Below are positions 18,636 to 27,797 of a stretch of DNA of 64,000 nucleotides, in pieces (within the stretch, counting starts at the first letter, position 1; every line of letters begins with the position of its first letter). The stretch lies in contig NZ_CP032416.1 of NCBI RefSeq assembly GCF_003600355.1, positions 2,562,183 through 2,626,182 of the forward strand, written 5' to 3'. The DNA is from Clostridium fermenticellae. GTDB lineage: Bacteria > Bacillota > Clostridia > Clostridiales > Clostridiaceae. The translations under genes were made by a program, and so were the position numbers. The notes beneath the pieces are model-generated. The model worked only from the letters and a program-made list of their open reading frames with translations, was not told the origin of the DNA and did no database searches.

Positions 18636-19496
18636 ATGGTTAATCTAAAAAGGCAAAAAGAATTAAAACTACTGGGATTTTTATTACAAAATGATAGAGA
18701 ACACTTTTCGGTAAGATTTTTAAGCAAAGCAGGAAACTTTACAGTAGAGGAATTAGAAAACATAAATAAAATATCAAAAAAATATGGAAGAGGTTATTCT
18801 GGACTTACAACAAGACTACAAATTGAAGTACCATGGATTAAAGATGAAGATGTCGAAAAAGTAATTGAAGAATCTAAAGCATTGGGACTTAAACATGGAG
18901 GTACAGGTCAAAAGGTAAGACCCCTAGTTGCATGCAAAGGTAGTGTCTGTCTCCATGGCAATATAGATACACAGGAGATTTGCAGACAGCTGGATAAAAA
19001 ATATTTTGGAACTAATACCCCCCACAAATGTAAAATAGGGATAGTTGGATGTGCCAATAACTGTGCTAAAGCCAATATAAATGATATTGGCGTTATGGGT
19101 AGGTGTGTTCCTCAATTAAATTCAGAAAAATGTATTGGATGTGGACTCTGCTCAAAAAACTGCAGACAAAATGCACTTAAAATAGAAAATAAAAAAATAA
19201 TATATAACAAAAATTTATGTGTAAATTGTGGTGAATGTGTAAGGACATGCAAGCCAAATGCCATTACTGCCAAAGAAAAGGGTGCAGAAATATTCATTGG
19301 CGGAAGATTTGGAAGAGAAATAAGAATTGGAAATTCATTAGGAAAGATATTCAAGGAAGATCAAATTATACCTGTTGTTGACACAATAATGGACTACTAT
19401 AGAAAAGTAGGTAATAAGGATGAACGAATTTCAACAGTTATGGATAGAATCGGCCAAGAAAAATTTATATCTGATATCCTGGATAAACTTAATTAA
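18636..19496 (+). CDS. Small siroheme/4Fe-4S reductase-like protein with two ferredoxin clusters
   Basis: A 286-residue protein with one nitrite/sulfite-reductase ferredoxin-like half domain (about 1-75, ending YSGLTTRLQIEVPWI) and a siroheme-[4Fe-4S] motif, CKGSVC (near residue 99) plus GCANNC (near 134). Two ferredoxin clusters are inserted after it, CIGCGLCSKNC and CVNCGECVRTC. It is about half the size of assimilatory enzymes and resembles the C subunit of anaerobic sulfite reductase (AsrC) and related small siroheme proteins. No asrA/asrB partner adjoins it. Reduction of sulfite or nitrite is an inference, and siroheme loading is unproven. An AAGGAG site precedes the start. Confidence 0.8.
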   Translation: MVNLKRQKELKLLGFLLQNDREHFSVRFLSKAGNFTVEELENINKISKKYGRGYSGLTTRLQIEVPWIKDEDVEKVIEESKALGLKHGGTGQKVRPLVACKGSVCLHGNIDTQEICRQLDKKYFGTNTPHKCKIGIVGCANNCAKANINDIGVMGRCVPQLNSEKCIGCGLCSKNCRQNALKIENKKIIYNKNLCVNCGECVRTCKPNAITAKEKGAEIFIGGRFGREIRIGNSLGKIFKEDQIIPVVDTIMDYYRKVGNKDERISTVMDRIGQEKFISDILDKLN

Positions 19497-19504
19497 ATTT
19501 TAAA

Positions 19505-19534
19505 GAGTGCGGTCAGAACTTCCTTGACGCACTC
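19505..19534. terminator. Hairpin between convergent siroheme and ATPase genes
   Basis: GAGTGCGGTCA pairs with TTGACGCACTC apart from a mismatch. Only a weak T-rich tract follows on either strand, so it is a tentative terminator. Confidence 0.45.
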
Positions 19535-19546
19535 AACATAAACACT

Positions 19547-21778
19547 TTATATATTTTCAGTTTTAAGTGTCCTCATAGAATTCAAAACTGCAATTAATGT
19601 AACACCAACATCTCCAAATACTGCTTCCCACATGGTCCCAATACCGATAGCTATTAAAATTAACAAGAGAAATTTTACTCCAAGTGCAAAGAATATATTC
19701 TGCATTACTATACTTCTTGTATGTTTAGCTATTTTTATAGCTGAAGCGATTTTTGAAGGTTCATCCGTCATTATAACTACATCTGCTGCTTCAATTGCAG
19801 CATCAGAACCAACTCCACCCATTGCCACTCCTATATCAGCCCTGGCTAAAACTGGTGCATCGTTCACACCATCACCTACAAATATAAGCTTACCTTTTGG
19901 TGCCTTCTCTTTATATAACATTTCTATTCTATCAACCTTTTGGTCTGGAAGTAATTCAGCATGAACCTCATCTATTCCTACTCTTTCTCCAACCTTGTTT
20001 GCTGCTGCTTTATTATCACCTGTCAACATAACTGTTTTCTTGATGCCAACAGATTTTAACGCCTTTACCACCTTTACTGAATCTTCTTTAATTTCATCAG
20101 ATATTAGTATATATCCTGCATATTCTTTATCAACAGCAATATGAACCGCCGTTCCTATAGTATCAGCTTCAGTATACCCTATACCTTCTTTATTCATAAG
20201 TTTGTAATTGCCCGCTAACACTTCTTTTCCATTAATAACAGCCTTTATTCCATATCCTGATATCTCTTCATAATTGTGTATTGAATCTTTAACTATTTCT
20301 TTTCCATATGCATTTAATATAGAAGATGCTATTGGATGATTAGAATAGGCTTCTGCAAAAGCTGCATAAGTCATAAGTTCATCATTTGACACACCATTCT
20401 GTGCCTTCACTTCTGTTACCTTAAATACACCTTTAGTAAGCGTTCCTGTTTTATCAAATACAACAATCTCTGCATTGTTCAAAGCTTCTAAATAATTTCC
20501 GCCCTTAACAAGTATTCCATTTTTTGAAGCTCCACCTATTCCTCCAAAGAAGCCAAGAGGTATAGAAACTACCAAAGCGCATGGACATGATACTACTAAA
20601 AATGCCAATGCTCTGTATATCCAGTCCGAAAAAACAGCGCCTTTAATAAATAATGGTGGTAATACAGCAAGAGCCAATGCAGAAAAAACAACAATTGGTG
20701 TATAATATCTTGCAAATTTTGTCACAAAGCTTTCAGTTGGAGCTTTTTTACTATTCGCATTTTGAACCAAGTCTAATATCTTCGCAATTGTGGAATCACT
20801 AAATTCTTTTTCCACTTCAATTGTCAGGAGACCATTTTTATTGATGGTTCCACCAAGGACGCTGTCTCCTGTATGAACTTCTCTAGGAACTGATTCACCA
20901 GTTAGTGCAGATGTATCAAGCATTGAATCTCCATTAATGACCTTACCATCTAAAGGGACTTTTTCACCTGGTTTTATTATTATAATGTCACCCACACTAA
21001 CTTCCTCCGGGAAAACCTTTTTCACATCATCGTTAACCTTCAAATTAGCATAATCAGGTCTTATATCCATAAGCTCTGTAATTGATTTTCTTGAACGTCT
21101 AACTGCTAGTCCCTGCAGCATTTCTCCGAATTGATAAAAAAGCATAACTGCAACACCTTCTGGATATTGTCCAATAGCAAAAGCTCCAACAGTCGCTATA
21201 CTCATCAAGAAATTTTCGTCAAATACTTGACCTTTAGACATATTCTTTAGAGCTGTTAGAAATACCTCTCCACCTACAATCATATAACTTATCAAATAAA
21301 TTCCCAATTCAATTGGAGGTTTAAACTTAAAAATACCTGCTACTAAAAATCCCAGAGCTCCTATAATAAGCCTTATTATTTCACCCTTATTACTTTCCTC
21401 AGCTTCCAGATTATCAGATTTTTTTCGTTTTTCATAGGTCTCAATAAATTTGACATCTGGCTCTATTCTCTTGGAAATCTTTTTGGCTTCCTCAATAATC
21501 TCATTCTTCTTAGACGGCTTATTTATATTAATAATAAGTCTTGCAGATACAAAATCAACAACAGCTGACTTAACCCCGTCAATTTTATTTACTTCTCTTT
21601 CTATCTTAGCCGCACAATTAGCACAATCCAATCCCTCGATAATAAATTCTTTTCTAAAATTCCTATTTTCAGAATCATTAATGTCCCTATATGTTTTCAT
21701 ATTTATATCTTTAATATTTATATTTTTAGTTAGAACTTTTAGATTACTTTTATTAAGATTTTTGATTTCATCATCCAT
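19547..21778 (-). CDS. Heavy-metal P-type ATPase (Cd/Zn/Pb exporter type)
   Basis: A 743-residue P1B-ATPase that pumps divalent soft metals out of the cell. One heavy-metal-associated domain has GLDCANCAAKIE near residue 50. The membrane metal site CPCAL is near 396, the phosphorylation motif DKTGTLT near 439 and the hinge GDGVNDAPV near 636. CPC with a following LVVSIPLGFFGG fits the CadA/ZntA subgroup rather than copper pumps. Start ATG 21778 follows GGGAGG. No CadC/ArsR repressor gene adjoins it, but an operator-like dyad precedes it. It is convergent with the siroheme gene. Confidence 0.92.
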   Translation of the reverse strand: MDDEIKNLNKSNLKVLTKNINIKDINMKTYRDINDSENRNFRKEFIIEGLDCANCAAKIEREVNKIDGVKSAVVDFVSARLIININKPSKKNEIIEEAKKISKRIEPDVKFIETYEKRKKSDNLEAEESNKGEIIRLIIGALGFLVAGIFKFKPPIELGIYLISYMIVGGEVFLTALKNMSKGQVFDENFLMSIATVGAFAIGQYPEGVAVMLFYQFGEMLQGLAVRRSRKSITELMDIRPDYANLKVNDDVKKVFPEEVSVGDIIIIKPGEKVPLDGKVINGDSMLDTSALTGESVPREVHTGDSVLGGTINKNGLLTIEVEKEFSDSTIAKILDLVQNANSKKAPTESFVTKFARYYTPIVVFSALALAVLPPLFIKGAVFSDWIYRALAFLVVSCPCALVVSIPLGFFGGIGGASKNGILVKGGNYLEALNNAEIVVFDKTGTLTKGVFKVTEVKAQNGVSNDELMTYAAFAEAYSNHPIASSILNAYGKEIVKDSIHNYEEISGYGIKAVINGKEVLAGNYKLMNKEGIGYTEADTIGTAVHIAVDKEYAGYILISDEIKEDSVKVVKALKSVGIKKTVMLTGDNKAAANKVGERVGIDEVHAELLPDQKVDRIEMLYKEKAPKGKLIFVGDGVNDAPVLARADIGVAMGGVGSDAAIEAADVVIMTDEPSKIASAIKIAKHTRSIVMQNIFFALGVKFLLLILIAIGIGTMWEAVFGDVGVTLIAVLNSMRTLKTENI

Positions 21779-21838
21779 TACCTATCCTCCCAATAATAAT
21801 ATCCCTTTATAGTAGCAAATATAGATACTTTGGTGAAC

Positions 21839-21858
21839 ATATGATTATCTGTTCATAT
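21839..21858. promoter_or_regulatory. ArsR/CadC-type operator candidate for the metal ATPase
   Basis: ATATGATTATCTGTTCATAT is an inverted repeat, ATATGA with TCATAT, about 60 bases upstream of the ATPase start. It resembles the ATATGAAC-type sites of ArsR/SmtB metal sensors. The sensor would have to be encoded elsewhere. Confidence 0.4.
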
Positions 21859-21941
21859 ATTCATTATATGTAATTAGAAGTTTCATGTCAACAATCTTTT
21901 ATTGTAATTTTGTAAATCCACATTAATTATATGTTTTAATC

Positions 21942-22094
21942 TTATTTGGAATTTTTATAAGTACTTTGTCCATTCATAAACCTTATTATAAGTACATCTA
22001 ATTCACGACTTTTTTCTAATATTTTATCGTATTCGGCATTATTGGCAATCAAAGAATTTAAAATATCTCTTAACTTACATATTTCTTCATCCAT
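21942..22094 (-). CDS. Spo0E-like aspartyl phosphatase
   Basis: A 50-residue protein of the Spo0E family, which dephosphorylates Spo0A~P and so restrains sporulation. The family signature SRELDVLIIRFM (normally S-x-E-L-D) is near the centre and the whole chain is the expected two-helix hairpin. Start ATG 22094 (MDEEICKLRD) has GTGAGGT at good spacing and gives the normal family length; reading further upstream to 22151 adds an unrelated extension. It is a single gene. Confidence 0.8.
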   Translation of the reverse strand: MDEEICKLRDILNSLIANNAEYDKILEKSRELDVLIIRFMNGQSTYKNSK

Positions 22095-22233
22095 AATTAT
22101 TACCTCACTATTAGTTATAAATAAAAAACAATTTAATAATTTTGTTGACAAATTGTCAGTTTTTATATATGTTTTTTCTATCTTGCAATCACTCGTAATG
22201 TCAAAATTTTAATATCTATAGATATATTCGCAT

Positions 22234-22282
22234 ATAAATATGCTATTTGCAAATAAAACTTTATTGCTAATAGCATATTTAT
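22234..22282. promoter_or_regulatory. 14-bp perfect inverted repeat upstream of the XRE regulator
   Basis: ATAAATATGCTATT (22234-22247) and AATAGCATATTTAT (22269-22282) are exact complements with a 21-base spacer that itself contains TTGCAA/TTGC. Centred about 70 bases before the regulator start, it is a candidate autoregulatory operator. Confidence 0.5.
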
Positions 22283-22327
22283 GTAATAGCAGAATGTGTA
22301 TAAAGTTATTTTAGGGAGTGAGTGTAA

Positions 22328-22705
22328 TTGAAAAACACAATAAATGCTATAGATGCTGAACTGATTGGAACTAGAATACGTAAAGAAAGAGAAACTTTAG
22401 GATTAACACGAGAAAAATTTGCTGAAGTACTTGACCTATCTCCTCTTTATATTGGACAACTAGAAAGAGGGGAAAGGCTAATGAGTCTCTCAACCTTAAT
22501 AAAAATATCAAACATACTTAATATTTCGACCGATTATTTGATACATGGCAAATCTACTCATGAAAGTTTGATGAAAGAACATTCAAATGAACCTTTATAC
22601 AACAAAAATAACAGCACATTATATGCACTGCTAAATAAATGTTCTCAAAAGGAATTAACATTGATAGAATCAATGGTCAAATTAATCATACCATATATAA
22701 GGTAA
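22328..22705 (+). CDS. XRE-family transcriptional regulator
   Basis: A 125-residue DNA-binding protein with an N-terminal helix-turn-helix (about residues 13-75): IGTRIRKERETLGLTREKFA, then LSPLYIGQLERGERLMSLSTL. The last 40 residues are likely for dimerisation. It starts at TTG 22328 after AGGGAGTG. The size and shape resemble SinR/SlrR-type or phage-like repressors. The target is unknown; the palindrome just upstream suggests self-control. No partner gene is adjacent. Confidence 0.85.
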   Translation: MKNTINAIDAELIGTRIRKERETLGLTREKFAEVLDLSPLYIGQLERGERLMSLSTLIKISNILNISTDYLIHGKSTHESLMKEHSNEPLYNKNNSTLYALLNKCSQKELTLIESMVKLIIPYIR

Positions 22706-22726
22706 ATTATATTGATACATCTTAAA

Positions 22727-22845
22727 ATAGGTTTTATAATGGAAGCTTAACTTATGTGTAGGCCGGGATTTCTAAAATTTTTTACGTGACGTATTTTGGA
22801 AATCCCGGCCGGAGCATAAATTAAGCTTGGAATTACAAACCCTAT
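22727..22845. repeat. Dispersed palindromic repeat, copy D (medium form)
   Basis: About 119 bases. The arms pair GGCCGGGATTTC with GAAATCCCGGCC and the outer AAGCTTAACTTATG with its counterpart near 22815-22827. The long inner section of copies C and F is missing. It lies between convergent xre and recQ. Confidence 0.75.
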
Positions 22846-22887
22846 AAATTTTTCTATTCAAAATGATGCATTATTATTTACTGAATC

Positions 22888-24669
22888 TTAATTTTCATCA
22901 CGGTTTAAATAATCTTTTATAGCTTCAAGGAATCTTTCACCATATTTCTTTAACTTAAATTGACCTACACCGGATACATCCAGCATTTGATCAAGATTTG
23001 CCGGCCTCTTACTGCTGAGTTCTTTTAGTGTAGCATCAGAAAATACCAAATATGGTGGTACAGCCTCTCCAGATGCTATTTCTCTCCTGAGAGTTCTTAA
23101 AACTTCGAATAAATCATCGTTTACTTCTATCTTTTTAGTAGAGACATTCTCCTTTAATACTACTTTTTCTTCTCCTCTTAATATCTTTACAGAATTGGAA
23201 TTCAACACTACCTTGGGATATTCCCCTTCTTTTAGTGATATATATCCATGTGCTATAAGTGTATTTATAAAACTTGCAAGCTTTTCCTTTGAGTAATTTT
23301 TTATTATTCCATAGGTAGACAATTTATCAAAACCATATTGGAGCACCTTTTTTTGAGTAGAACCTCTGAGCACATCAACTATCATATTTATCCCAAACTC
23401 TCTCTTCATTCTATAGATACATGACAGCACTTTTTGACAATCTACAGTTTTATCTACATATTCTCCTTCACTTATACAATTACTGCAATTACCACATTCA
23501 TCATAGTCAACTTGTTCTCCAAAATAGTTAAGTATATATTTTCTGAGACACCCATTATAGTGAACAAAATCTATCATCTGCTGGAGTTTTTTATATTCGT
23601 TAAGCCTTCTATTTGGTGATTGTACACTTGCTTCAATAAGATATTTCTGTGTACTAACATCTTTAGGTGCAAACATAAGTATGCATTCACTTTTTTCTCC
23701 GTCACGACCCGCTCTGCCTATTTCCTGATAGTAACTCTCTATATTCTTTGGCATATTGTAATGGATGACATACCGAACATTAGACTTATCGATACCCATT
23801 CCAAAAGCATTTGTTGCAACTACTACATTTACCCTATCATATACAAAATCCTCCTGATTGCTTTTTCTATCCTTATCAGAAAGACCTGCATGATATTCTG
23901 TTACAGATATGCCATTTTCCTTGAGTTTACCGTATATACTATCAACCTCTTTTCTGGTGGCAGCATATACTATTCCGGACTGTTCCTTATTGGTTTTGAT
24001 ATAATTAAGAAGATACTCCATCCTGTTTCCAATCTTTAAACATCCTATTTTAAGATTATCTCTATCAAAGCCCGATATAAAAACAGCAGGATCTCTAAGT
24101 TTTATTTGTTTTATGATGTCATCTCTGACCTCTTTAGTTGCTGTAGCTGTAAAAGCTGTTACAACAGGTCTCTTTTTAAAGTTTTCTATAAACCTCCATA
24201 TATATGTATAACTGCTTCTAAAATCATGTCCCCATTGAGAAACACAGTGTGCTTCATCTACTGCTATCTGAGATATACTTATATCTTTCACAATCTGACA
24301 AAATTCCTGAGACTCCAGCCTCTCTGGTGCTACATATAGTATCTTCACATGCCCTTCAGTTAAGTTTTCACATATATCTAAAATATCCTTATGCGAAATA
24401 GAACTATTTATATAGGCCGCCCCTATACCTAAATCCTTTATATTATCCACCTGATCTTTCATAAGTGAAATAAGTGGTGATATAACTATCGTTACCCCAT
24501 CAAATAATACCGCAGGCACCTGGTAACATATTGATTTTCCTCCTCCTGTCGGCATTACAGCTAAAGTATCTTTTCCATCCAGTATACTTGAAATCACCTT
24601 TTCCTGGTCTTTTCTAAAACTACTGTATCCATAATACTTATGGAGAACTTCAAGTGCATTTTTAAGCAA
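22888..24669 (-). CDS. recQ: RecQ-family ATP-dependent DNA helicase
   Basis: A 3'-5' DNA helicase of about 593 residues used in recombination and repair. Walker A is MPTGGGKSICYQ, motif II AVDEAHCVSQWGHDFR, motif VI YYQEIGRAGRDG. The RQC zinc cysteines are in CGNCSNC near residue 390, and an HRDC domain (about 515-590) contains LKELSSKRPANLDQM and GVGQFKLKKYG. TTG 24669 is preferred because GGAGGTGA lies just ahead of it, whereas ATG 24684 contains that site. It is monocistronic. Confidence 0.92.
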   Translation of the reverse strand: MLKNALEVLHKYYGYSSFRKDQEKVISSILDGKDTLAVMPTGGGKSICYQVPAVLFDGVTIVISPLISLMKDQVDNIKDLGIGAAYINSSISHKDILDICENLTEGHVKILYVAPERLESQEFCQIVKDISISQIAVDEAHCVSQWGHDFRSSYTYIWRFIENFKKRPVVTAFTATATKEVRDDIIKQIKLRDPAVFISGFDRDNLKIGCLKIGNRMEYLLNYIKTNKEQSGIVYAATRKEVDSIYGKLKENGISVTEYHAGLSDKDRKSNQEDFVYDRVNVVVATNAFGMGIDKSNVRYVIHYNMPKNIESYYQEIGRAGRDGEKSECILMFAPKDVSTQKYLIEASVQSPNRRLNEYKKLQQMIDFVHYNGCLRKYILNYFGEQVDYDECGNCSNCISEGEYVDKTVDCQKVLSCIYRMKREFGINMIVDVLRGSTQKKVLQYGFDKLSTYGIIKNYSKEKLASFINTLIAHGYISLKEGEYPKVVLNSNSVKILRGEEKVVLKENVSTKKIEVNDDLFEVLRTLRREIASGEAVPPYLVFSDATLKELSSKRPANLDQMLDVSGVGQFKLKKYGERFLEAIKDYLNRDEN

Positions 24670-24755
24670 TAGCTTCACCTCCATAACATAATTTATATTT
24701 TCATTATATCACAGAGGCTACAATCCATAATCCTATAATCATTTTATATAAATTA

Positions 24756-25751
24756 TTACTTAATATATTCTTTAAGCTTTTCTTTGGTTTTACTATCAGT
24801 AAAGCATGCGTCAACACTATTAAAATAAATCTGTCTATAGTCTTCATAACTCATATCAAACTCATTAACCATTACTTGACATTCATTTGTCATAGTCGTA
24901 TTTGATACAGTTCTGTTATCAGTATTCAAAGTAACTCTTATACCATCTTTTAGGAATTTATATATAGGATGTTCATAAAAACTATTAACTGCTTTTGTCT
25001 GCACATTACTAGTCGGGCACATCTCAAGGGCAATTTTTTGTGCCTTAACAAGTTTATATGCTTCTTTGGAATTTTTTATTGCAACTCCGTGCCCAATTCT
25101 TTCTGCCCCTAAAAGCCTTACCGCATCTATTACATTTCTTGATATTCCTGTTTCACCTGCATGTATAGTTATTCCATACCCATACTCCCTTGCCAATTTA
25201 ATTGGCTCTAAAAATCTTTCGCAAAAACCATCATCTTCAGAAGAACAAAGATCTATTCCGGCAACGCCTCGTCCAATGAACTTTTTTCCATCTTCAATTA
25301 CCTGAAAAGCTTTATCTTCATCCATATTTCTCATGCAGCAAAGTATAACATTTCCTTTAATATCATACATAGACTCAGCTAATCTAATTCCTTCTATAAC
25401 ACTTTGTATAATCTCCTCTAAAGTTAATCCTTTCAATGTATGAAGTTGAGGTGCAAATCTTATTTCCATATATTTAACATTTTCTCTTGCCGAGTCTTCA
25501 AATACTTCAAAAGTAATTCTTTTCAAATTTTCTTTAGACTGCATAACCAAATTCGGAATTTCAAATGCCTTTAAATACTCATCAAGAGATTTACAGTCCA
25601 ATGGAATTGTAATTTTATTTCTAATGTCATTTACGTTATAAGATAGAATGTTAATTTTATCCTTTTTTGCTATATCAACTATCGTTTCTGGTCTAAGACT
25701 GCCATCCAGATGACAGTGAAGTTCTATTTTGGGTAAATTTTTTAAATTCAT
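24756..25751 (-). CDS. add: Adenosine deaminase
   Basis: It converts adenosine and deoxyadenosine to inosine for purine salvage. The 331-residue protein has the metal-binding IELHCHLDGSL near the N terminus, HAGETG with the catalytic histidine region, GHGVAI, and LNTDNRTVSNT (the second catalytic Asp, normally NTDDP). The replacement of DP by NR is a mild deviation that occurs in adenosine-deaminase-like proteins. Start ATG 25751 follows GGAGGAG closely; the longer reading lacks a site. It is functionally related to the cdd/deo operon at the left end but transcribed alone. Confidence 0.88.
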   Translation of the reverse strand: MNLKNLPKIELHCHLDGSLRPETIVDIAKKDKINILSYNVNDIRNKITIPLDCKSLDEYLKAFEIPNLVMQSKENLKRITFEVFEDSARENVKYMEIRFAPQLHTLKGLTLEEIIQSVIEGIRLAESMYDIKGNVILCCMRNMDEDKAFQVIEDGKKFIGRGVAGIDLCSSEDDGFCERFLEPIKLAREYGYGITIHAGETGISRNVIDAVRLLGAERIGHGVAIKNSKEAYKLVKAQKIALEMCPTSNVQTKAVNSFYEHPIYKFLKDGIRVTLNTDNRTVSNTTMTNECQVMVNEFDMSYEDYRQIYFNSVDACFTDSKTKEKLKEYIK

Positions 25752-26031
25752 AATCTCCTCCTTGACATTATAAAATATCATTATAATGGTACAATTTATA
25801 AAATTAACTTTAACTAAAATATTACATTAAAATGGTCTTCATTATGTTACAAATTTATGAATAATATAAAGATAGTATAAATTTTATTTTGCAATATAAA
25901 AATATGCTCAAATACACTTAAAAAAGTCTTCTATTTATGTTATAATATTATTACATACTATTTACACAATAATAATCAATGTGGCAATGATTATTATATG
26001 TAATTCAATTCTTAAGTTAAAGGAGAGTTTT

Positions 26032-26889
26032 ATGAAAGGGAAAAAGACTAAATTTTATCAACTTATTGGTAGATATATACTTTTATTTATAGGGGCAATG
26101 ATCTACTCAATTGGGCTCGAGATTTTTCTTATACCAAATAATGTAATTGATGGTGGAATCGTTGGAATTTCTATAATAACAACCCATTTCACAAAATTAC
26201 CATTAGGAGTACTTACCTTTATTCTTAATGTTCCATTCTTTATATTTGGATATAAGCAAATAGGAAAAACGTTTACAATATCAACTCTATTCTCTGTGTT
26301 CTGTTATTCAATAGGTGTAAGTTTATTCACTCCAATCTCCAGCATAACCCAGGATGTGTTATTAGCATCAATATTCGGAGGTATTTTAATTGGTTTTGGA
26401 GTAGGTCTTATAATAAGAAATGGCGGTTCAACTGATGGTTCGGAAGTTATTGCAATAATTCTCGACAAAAAATCAAGTTTCTCTGTTGGACAAATTGTAA
26501 TGTTTTTTAACTTCTTTATATTGACATCGGCCGGTTTTGTTTTTGGATGGGACAGGGCTATGTATTCTCTTATAGCATATTTCATAGCCGTAAAAGTTAT
26601 AGACATTATTGTTGACGGACTAGACGAATCAAAAGCTGTAATTATAATTTCTGAACAATATCAGGACATATCAGAGGCAATAATGAATAGACTCGGAAGA
26701 GGATTGACTTTGTTAGATGGTAAAGGTGCTTATAAAGGAGTTGACACCAGTGTGATATATGTCATTGTATCCCGTCTCGAGATATCTAAAGTTAAAAATA
26801 TAGTACACGGATTTGATGAAGATGCCTTAATAACTATAGGTCCCGTTGACGTATCCGGCAAAAAATACAAGAAAAAAGCTATACACTAA
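26032..26889 (+). CDS. YitT family membrane protein (DUF161/DUF2179)
   Basis: A 285-residue protein with about five or six membrane helices in residues 10-200, including the family segments NNVIDGGIVGISI and RNGGSTDGSEVIAI. A C-terminal cytosolic DUF2179 domain of about 80 residues has AVIIISEQYQDISEAIM and RGLTLLDGKGAYKG. The function of the family is not established. ATG 26032 follows AAAGGAGAG, and an upstream extension has no site. The stop is immediately followed by palindromic repeat E. Confidence 0.9.
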   Translation: MKGKKTKFYQLIGRYILLFIGAMIYSIGLEIFLIPNNVIDGGIVGISIITTHFTKLPLGVLTFILNVPFFIFGYKQIGKTFTISTLFSVFCYSIGVSLFTPISSITQDVLLASIFGGILIGFGVGLIIRNGGSTDGSEVIAIILDKKSSFSVGQIVMFFNFFILTSAGFVFGWDRAMYSLIAYFIAVKVIDIIVDGLDESKAVIIISEQYQDISEAIMNRLGRGLTLLDGKGAYKGVDTSVIYVIVSRLEISKVKNIVHGFDEDALITIGPVDVSGKKYKKKAIH

Positions 26890-26892
26890 TTT

Positions 26893-27013
26893 TTATGGAT
26901 TTATAAATGAAAGCTTAAGTTAACCTCTAGCCGGGATTTCCAAAATATGTCACATAAAAATTTTAGAAATCCCGGCTAGAAGCTAAGTTAAGCTTAGAAT
27001 TACAAACCCTGTA
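26893..27013. repeat. Dispersed palindromic repeat, copy E (medium form)
   Basis: About 120 bases starting a few bases after the yitT stop. The core pairs TAGCCGGGATTTC with GAAATCCCGGCTA; the outer ends are TTATGGATTTATAAATGAAA and TTACAAACCCTGTAA. The two core arms differ from copy D at matching positions, so pairing is kept. Confidence 0.75.
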
Positions 27014-27200
27014 AAGTTTACCTTTTCTTCATCCATGGAAATACTTTTTTAATCATTATCTCACCTATGATAAAAAATGAAATTAATTCCACCCATTCCA
27101 TATTCACCAATAATTATTAATATCGCTCCAGTTAATCCGAATAACAATACAATCAATACTGTGTCTTTTACAATTATTCCCCTCCAAAGTGAAAATGTTT
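27014..27200 (-). pseudogene. Decayed immunity-like fragment (Rhs locus)
   Basis: Reading leftward, this stretch encodes pieces resembling the C terminus of the 115-residue membrane protein at 27798-28145: a match to the EIMNKKIFPWM segment (here about EIMIKKVFPWM) and hydrophobic segments before it, interrupted by frame breaks. I read it as a remnant of a duplicated immunity gene. There is no intact start. Confidence 0.5.
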
Positions 27201-27274
27201 TATAATATCCACCATCCTATCTGTAAAAATTCCAATCATAATACCTGTGGCAGTATATTCCTAATTTAGCAAAA

Positions 27275-27316
27275 AGAGAAACTACAGAAACTTATATAAA
27301 GTCTTGTAGTTTCTCT
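27275..27316 (-). terminator. Terminator downstream of the 27.4 kb small ORF
   Basis: AGAGAAACTAC (27275-27285) pairs exactly with GTAGTTTCTCT (27306-27316) and is followed on the minus strand by five Ts. It resembles the hairpin at 28969-29012 in sequence, suggesting segmental duplication. Confidence 0.7.
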
Positions 27317-27413
27317 TACACTTACTGTTCTCACTTTTTATTACTTATAGCTTAAAGTGCTGGTAGTACAAAATACATAATTAGTAGTATTACAACTCCT
27401 ATTATTCCAATCT

Positions 27414-27602
27414 TTAAATCTTATAAAAAATATAATAGTCATTTCTTTCATTAGATTCTTTATATAGCACTATAAATGCCATTAGAACCAACATTATTAT
27501 ATTTATACATCCTATAGTAGACATTATTTTGCTTTGAAAGAATGGTAAATACTTATTATTAAACATTTCAGCATAATGCTCTAATGAAGCTTGAATACCC
27601 AT
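27414..27602 (-). CDS. Small single-span membrane protein, possibly an immunity fragment
   Basis: An open frame of about 62 codons from ATG 27602 (MGIQASLEHYAEMFNNKY). It has one clear hydrophobic helix, CINIIMLVLMAFIVLY, and ends NDYYIFYKI. No good ribosome binding site is visible, and a longer reading starts at a TTG. Its position between two terminators in the Rhs accessory zone suggests a remnant of an immunity or toxin module; the function is unknown. Confidence 0.35.
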   Translation of the reverse strand: MGIQASLEHYAEMFNNKYLPFFQSKIMSTIGCINIIMLVLMAFIVLYKESNERNDYYIFYKI

Positions 27603-27713
27603 AAATGTTGACAATAGATTCTTTCGGCATTGTACTACTTTGCATACTATACATTAGAAGCATTTCTTTCTGCCGCTGAAACTATATATTTAGTTTATTG
27701 ATCTATGCTTATA

Positions 27714-27746
27714 AAAAGGAGCCAATTAGTTTTTCCAATTGGCTCC
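27714..27746 (-). terminator. Terminator of the orphan module
   Basis: GGAGCCAATT (27718-27727) pairs with AATTGGCTCC (27737-27746). On the minus strand it is followed by TTTTTA. It lies about 50 bases after the orphan immunity candidate. Confidence 0.75.
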
Positions 27747-27797
27747 AACATTTTTTAATCTTATGTTCTTTCTAAATCCTCTTAAAAATTACTGACA

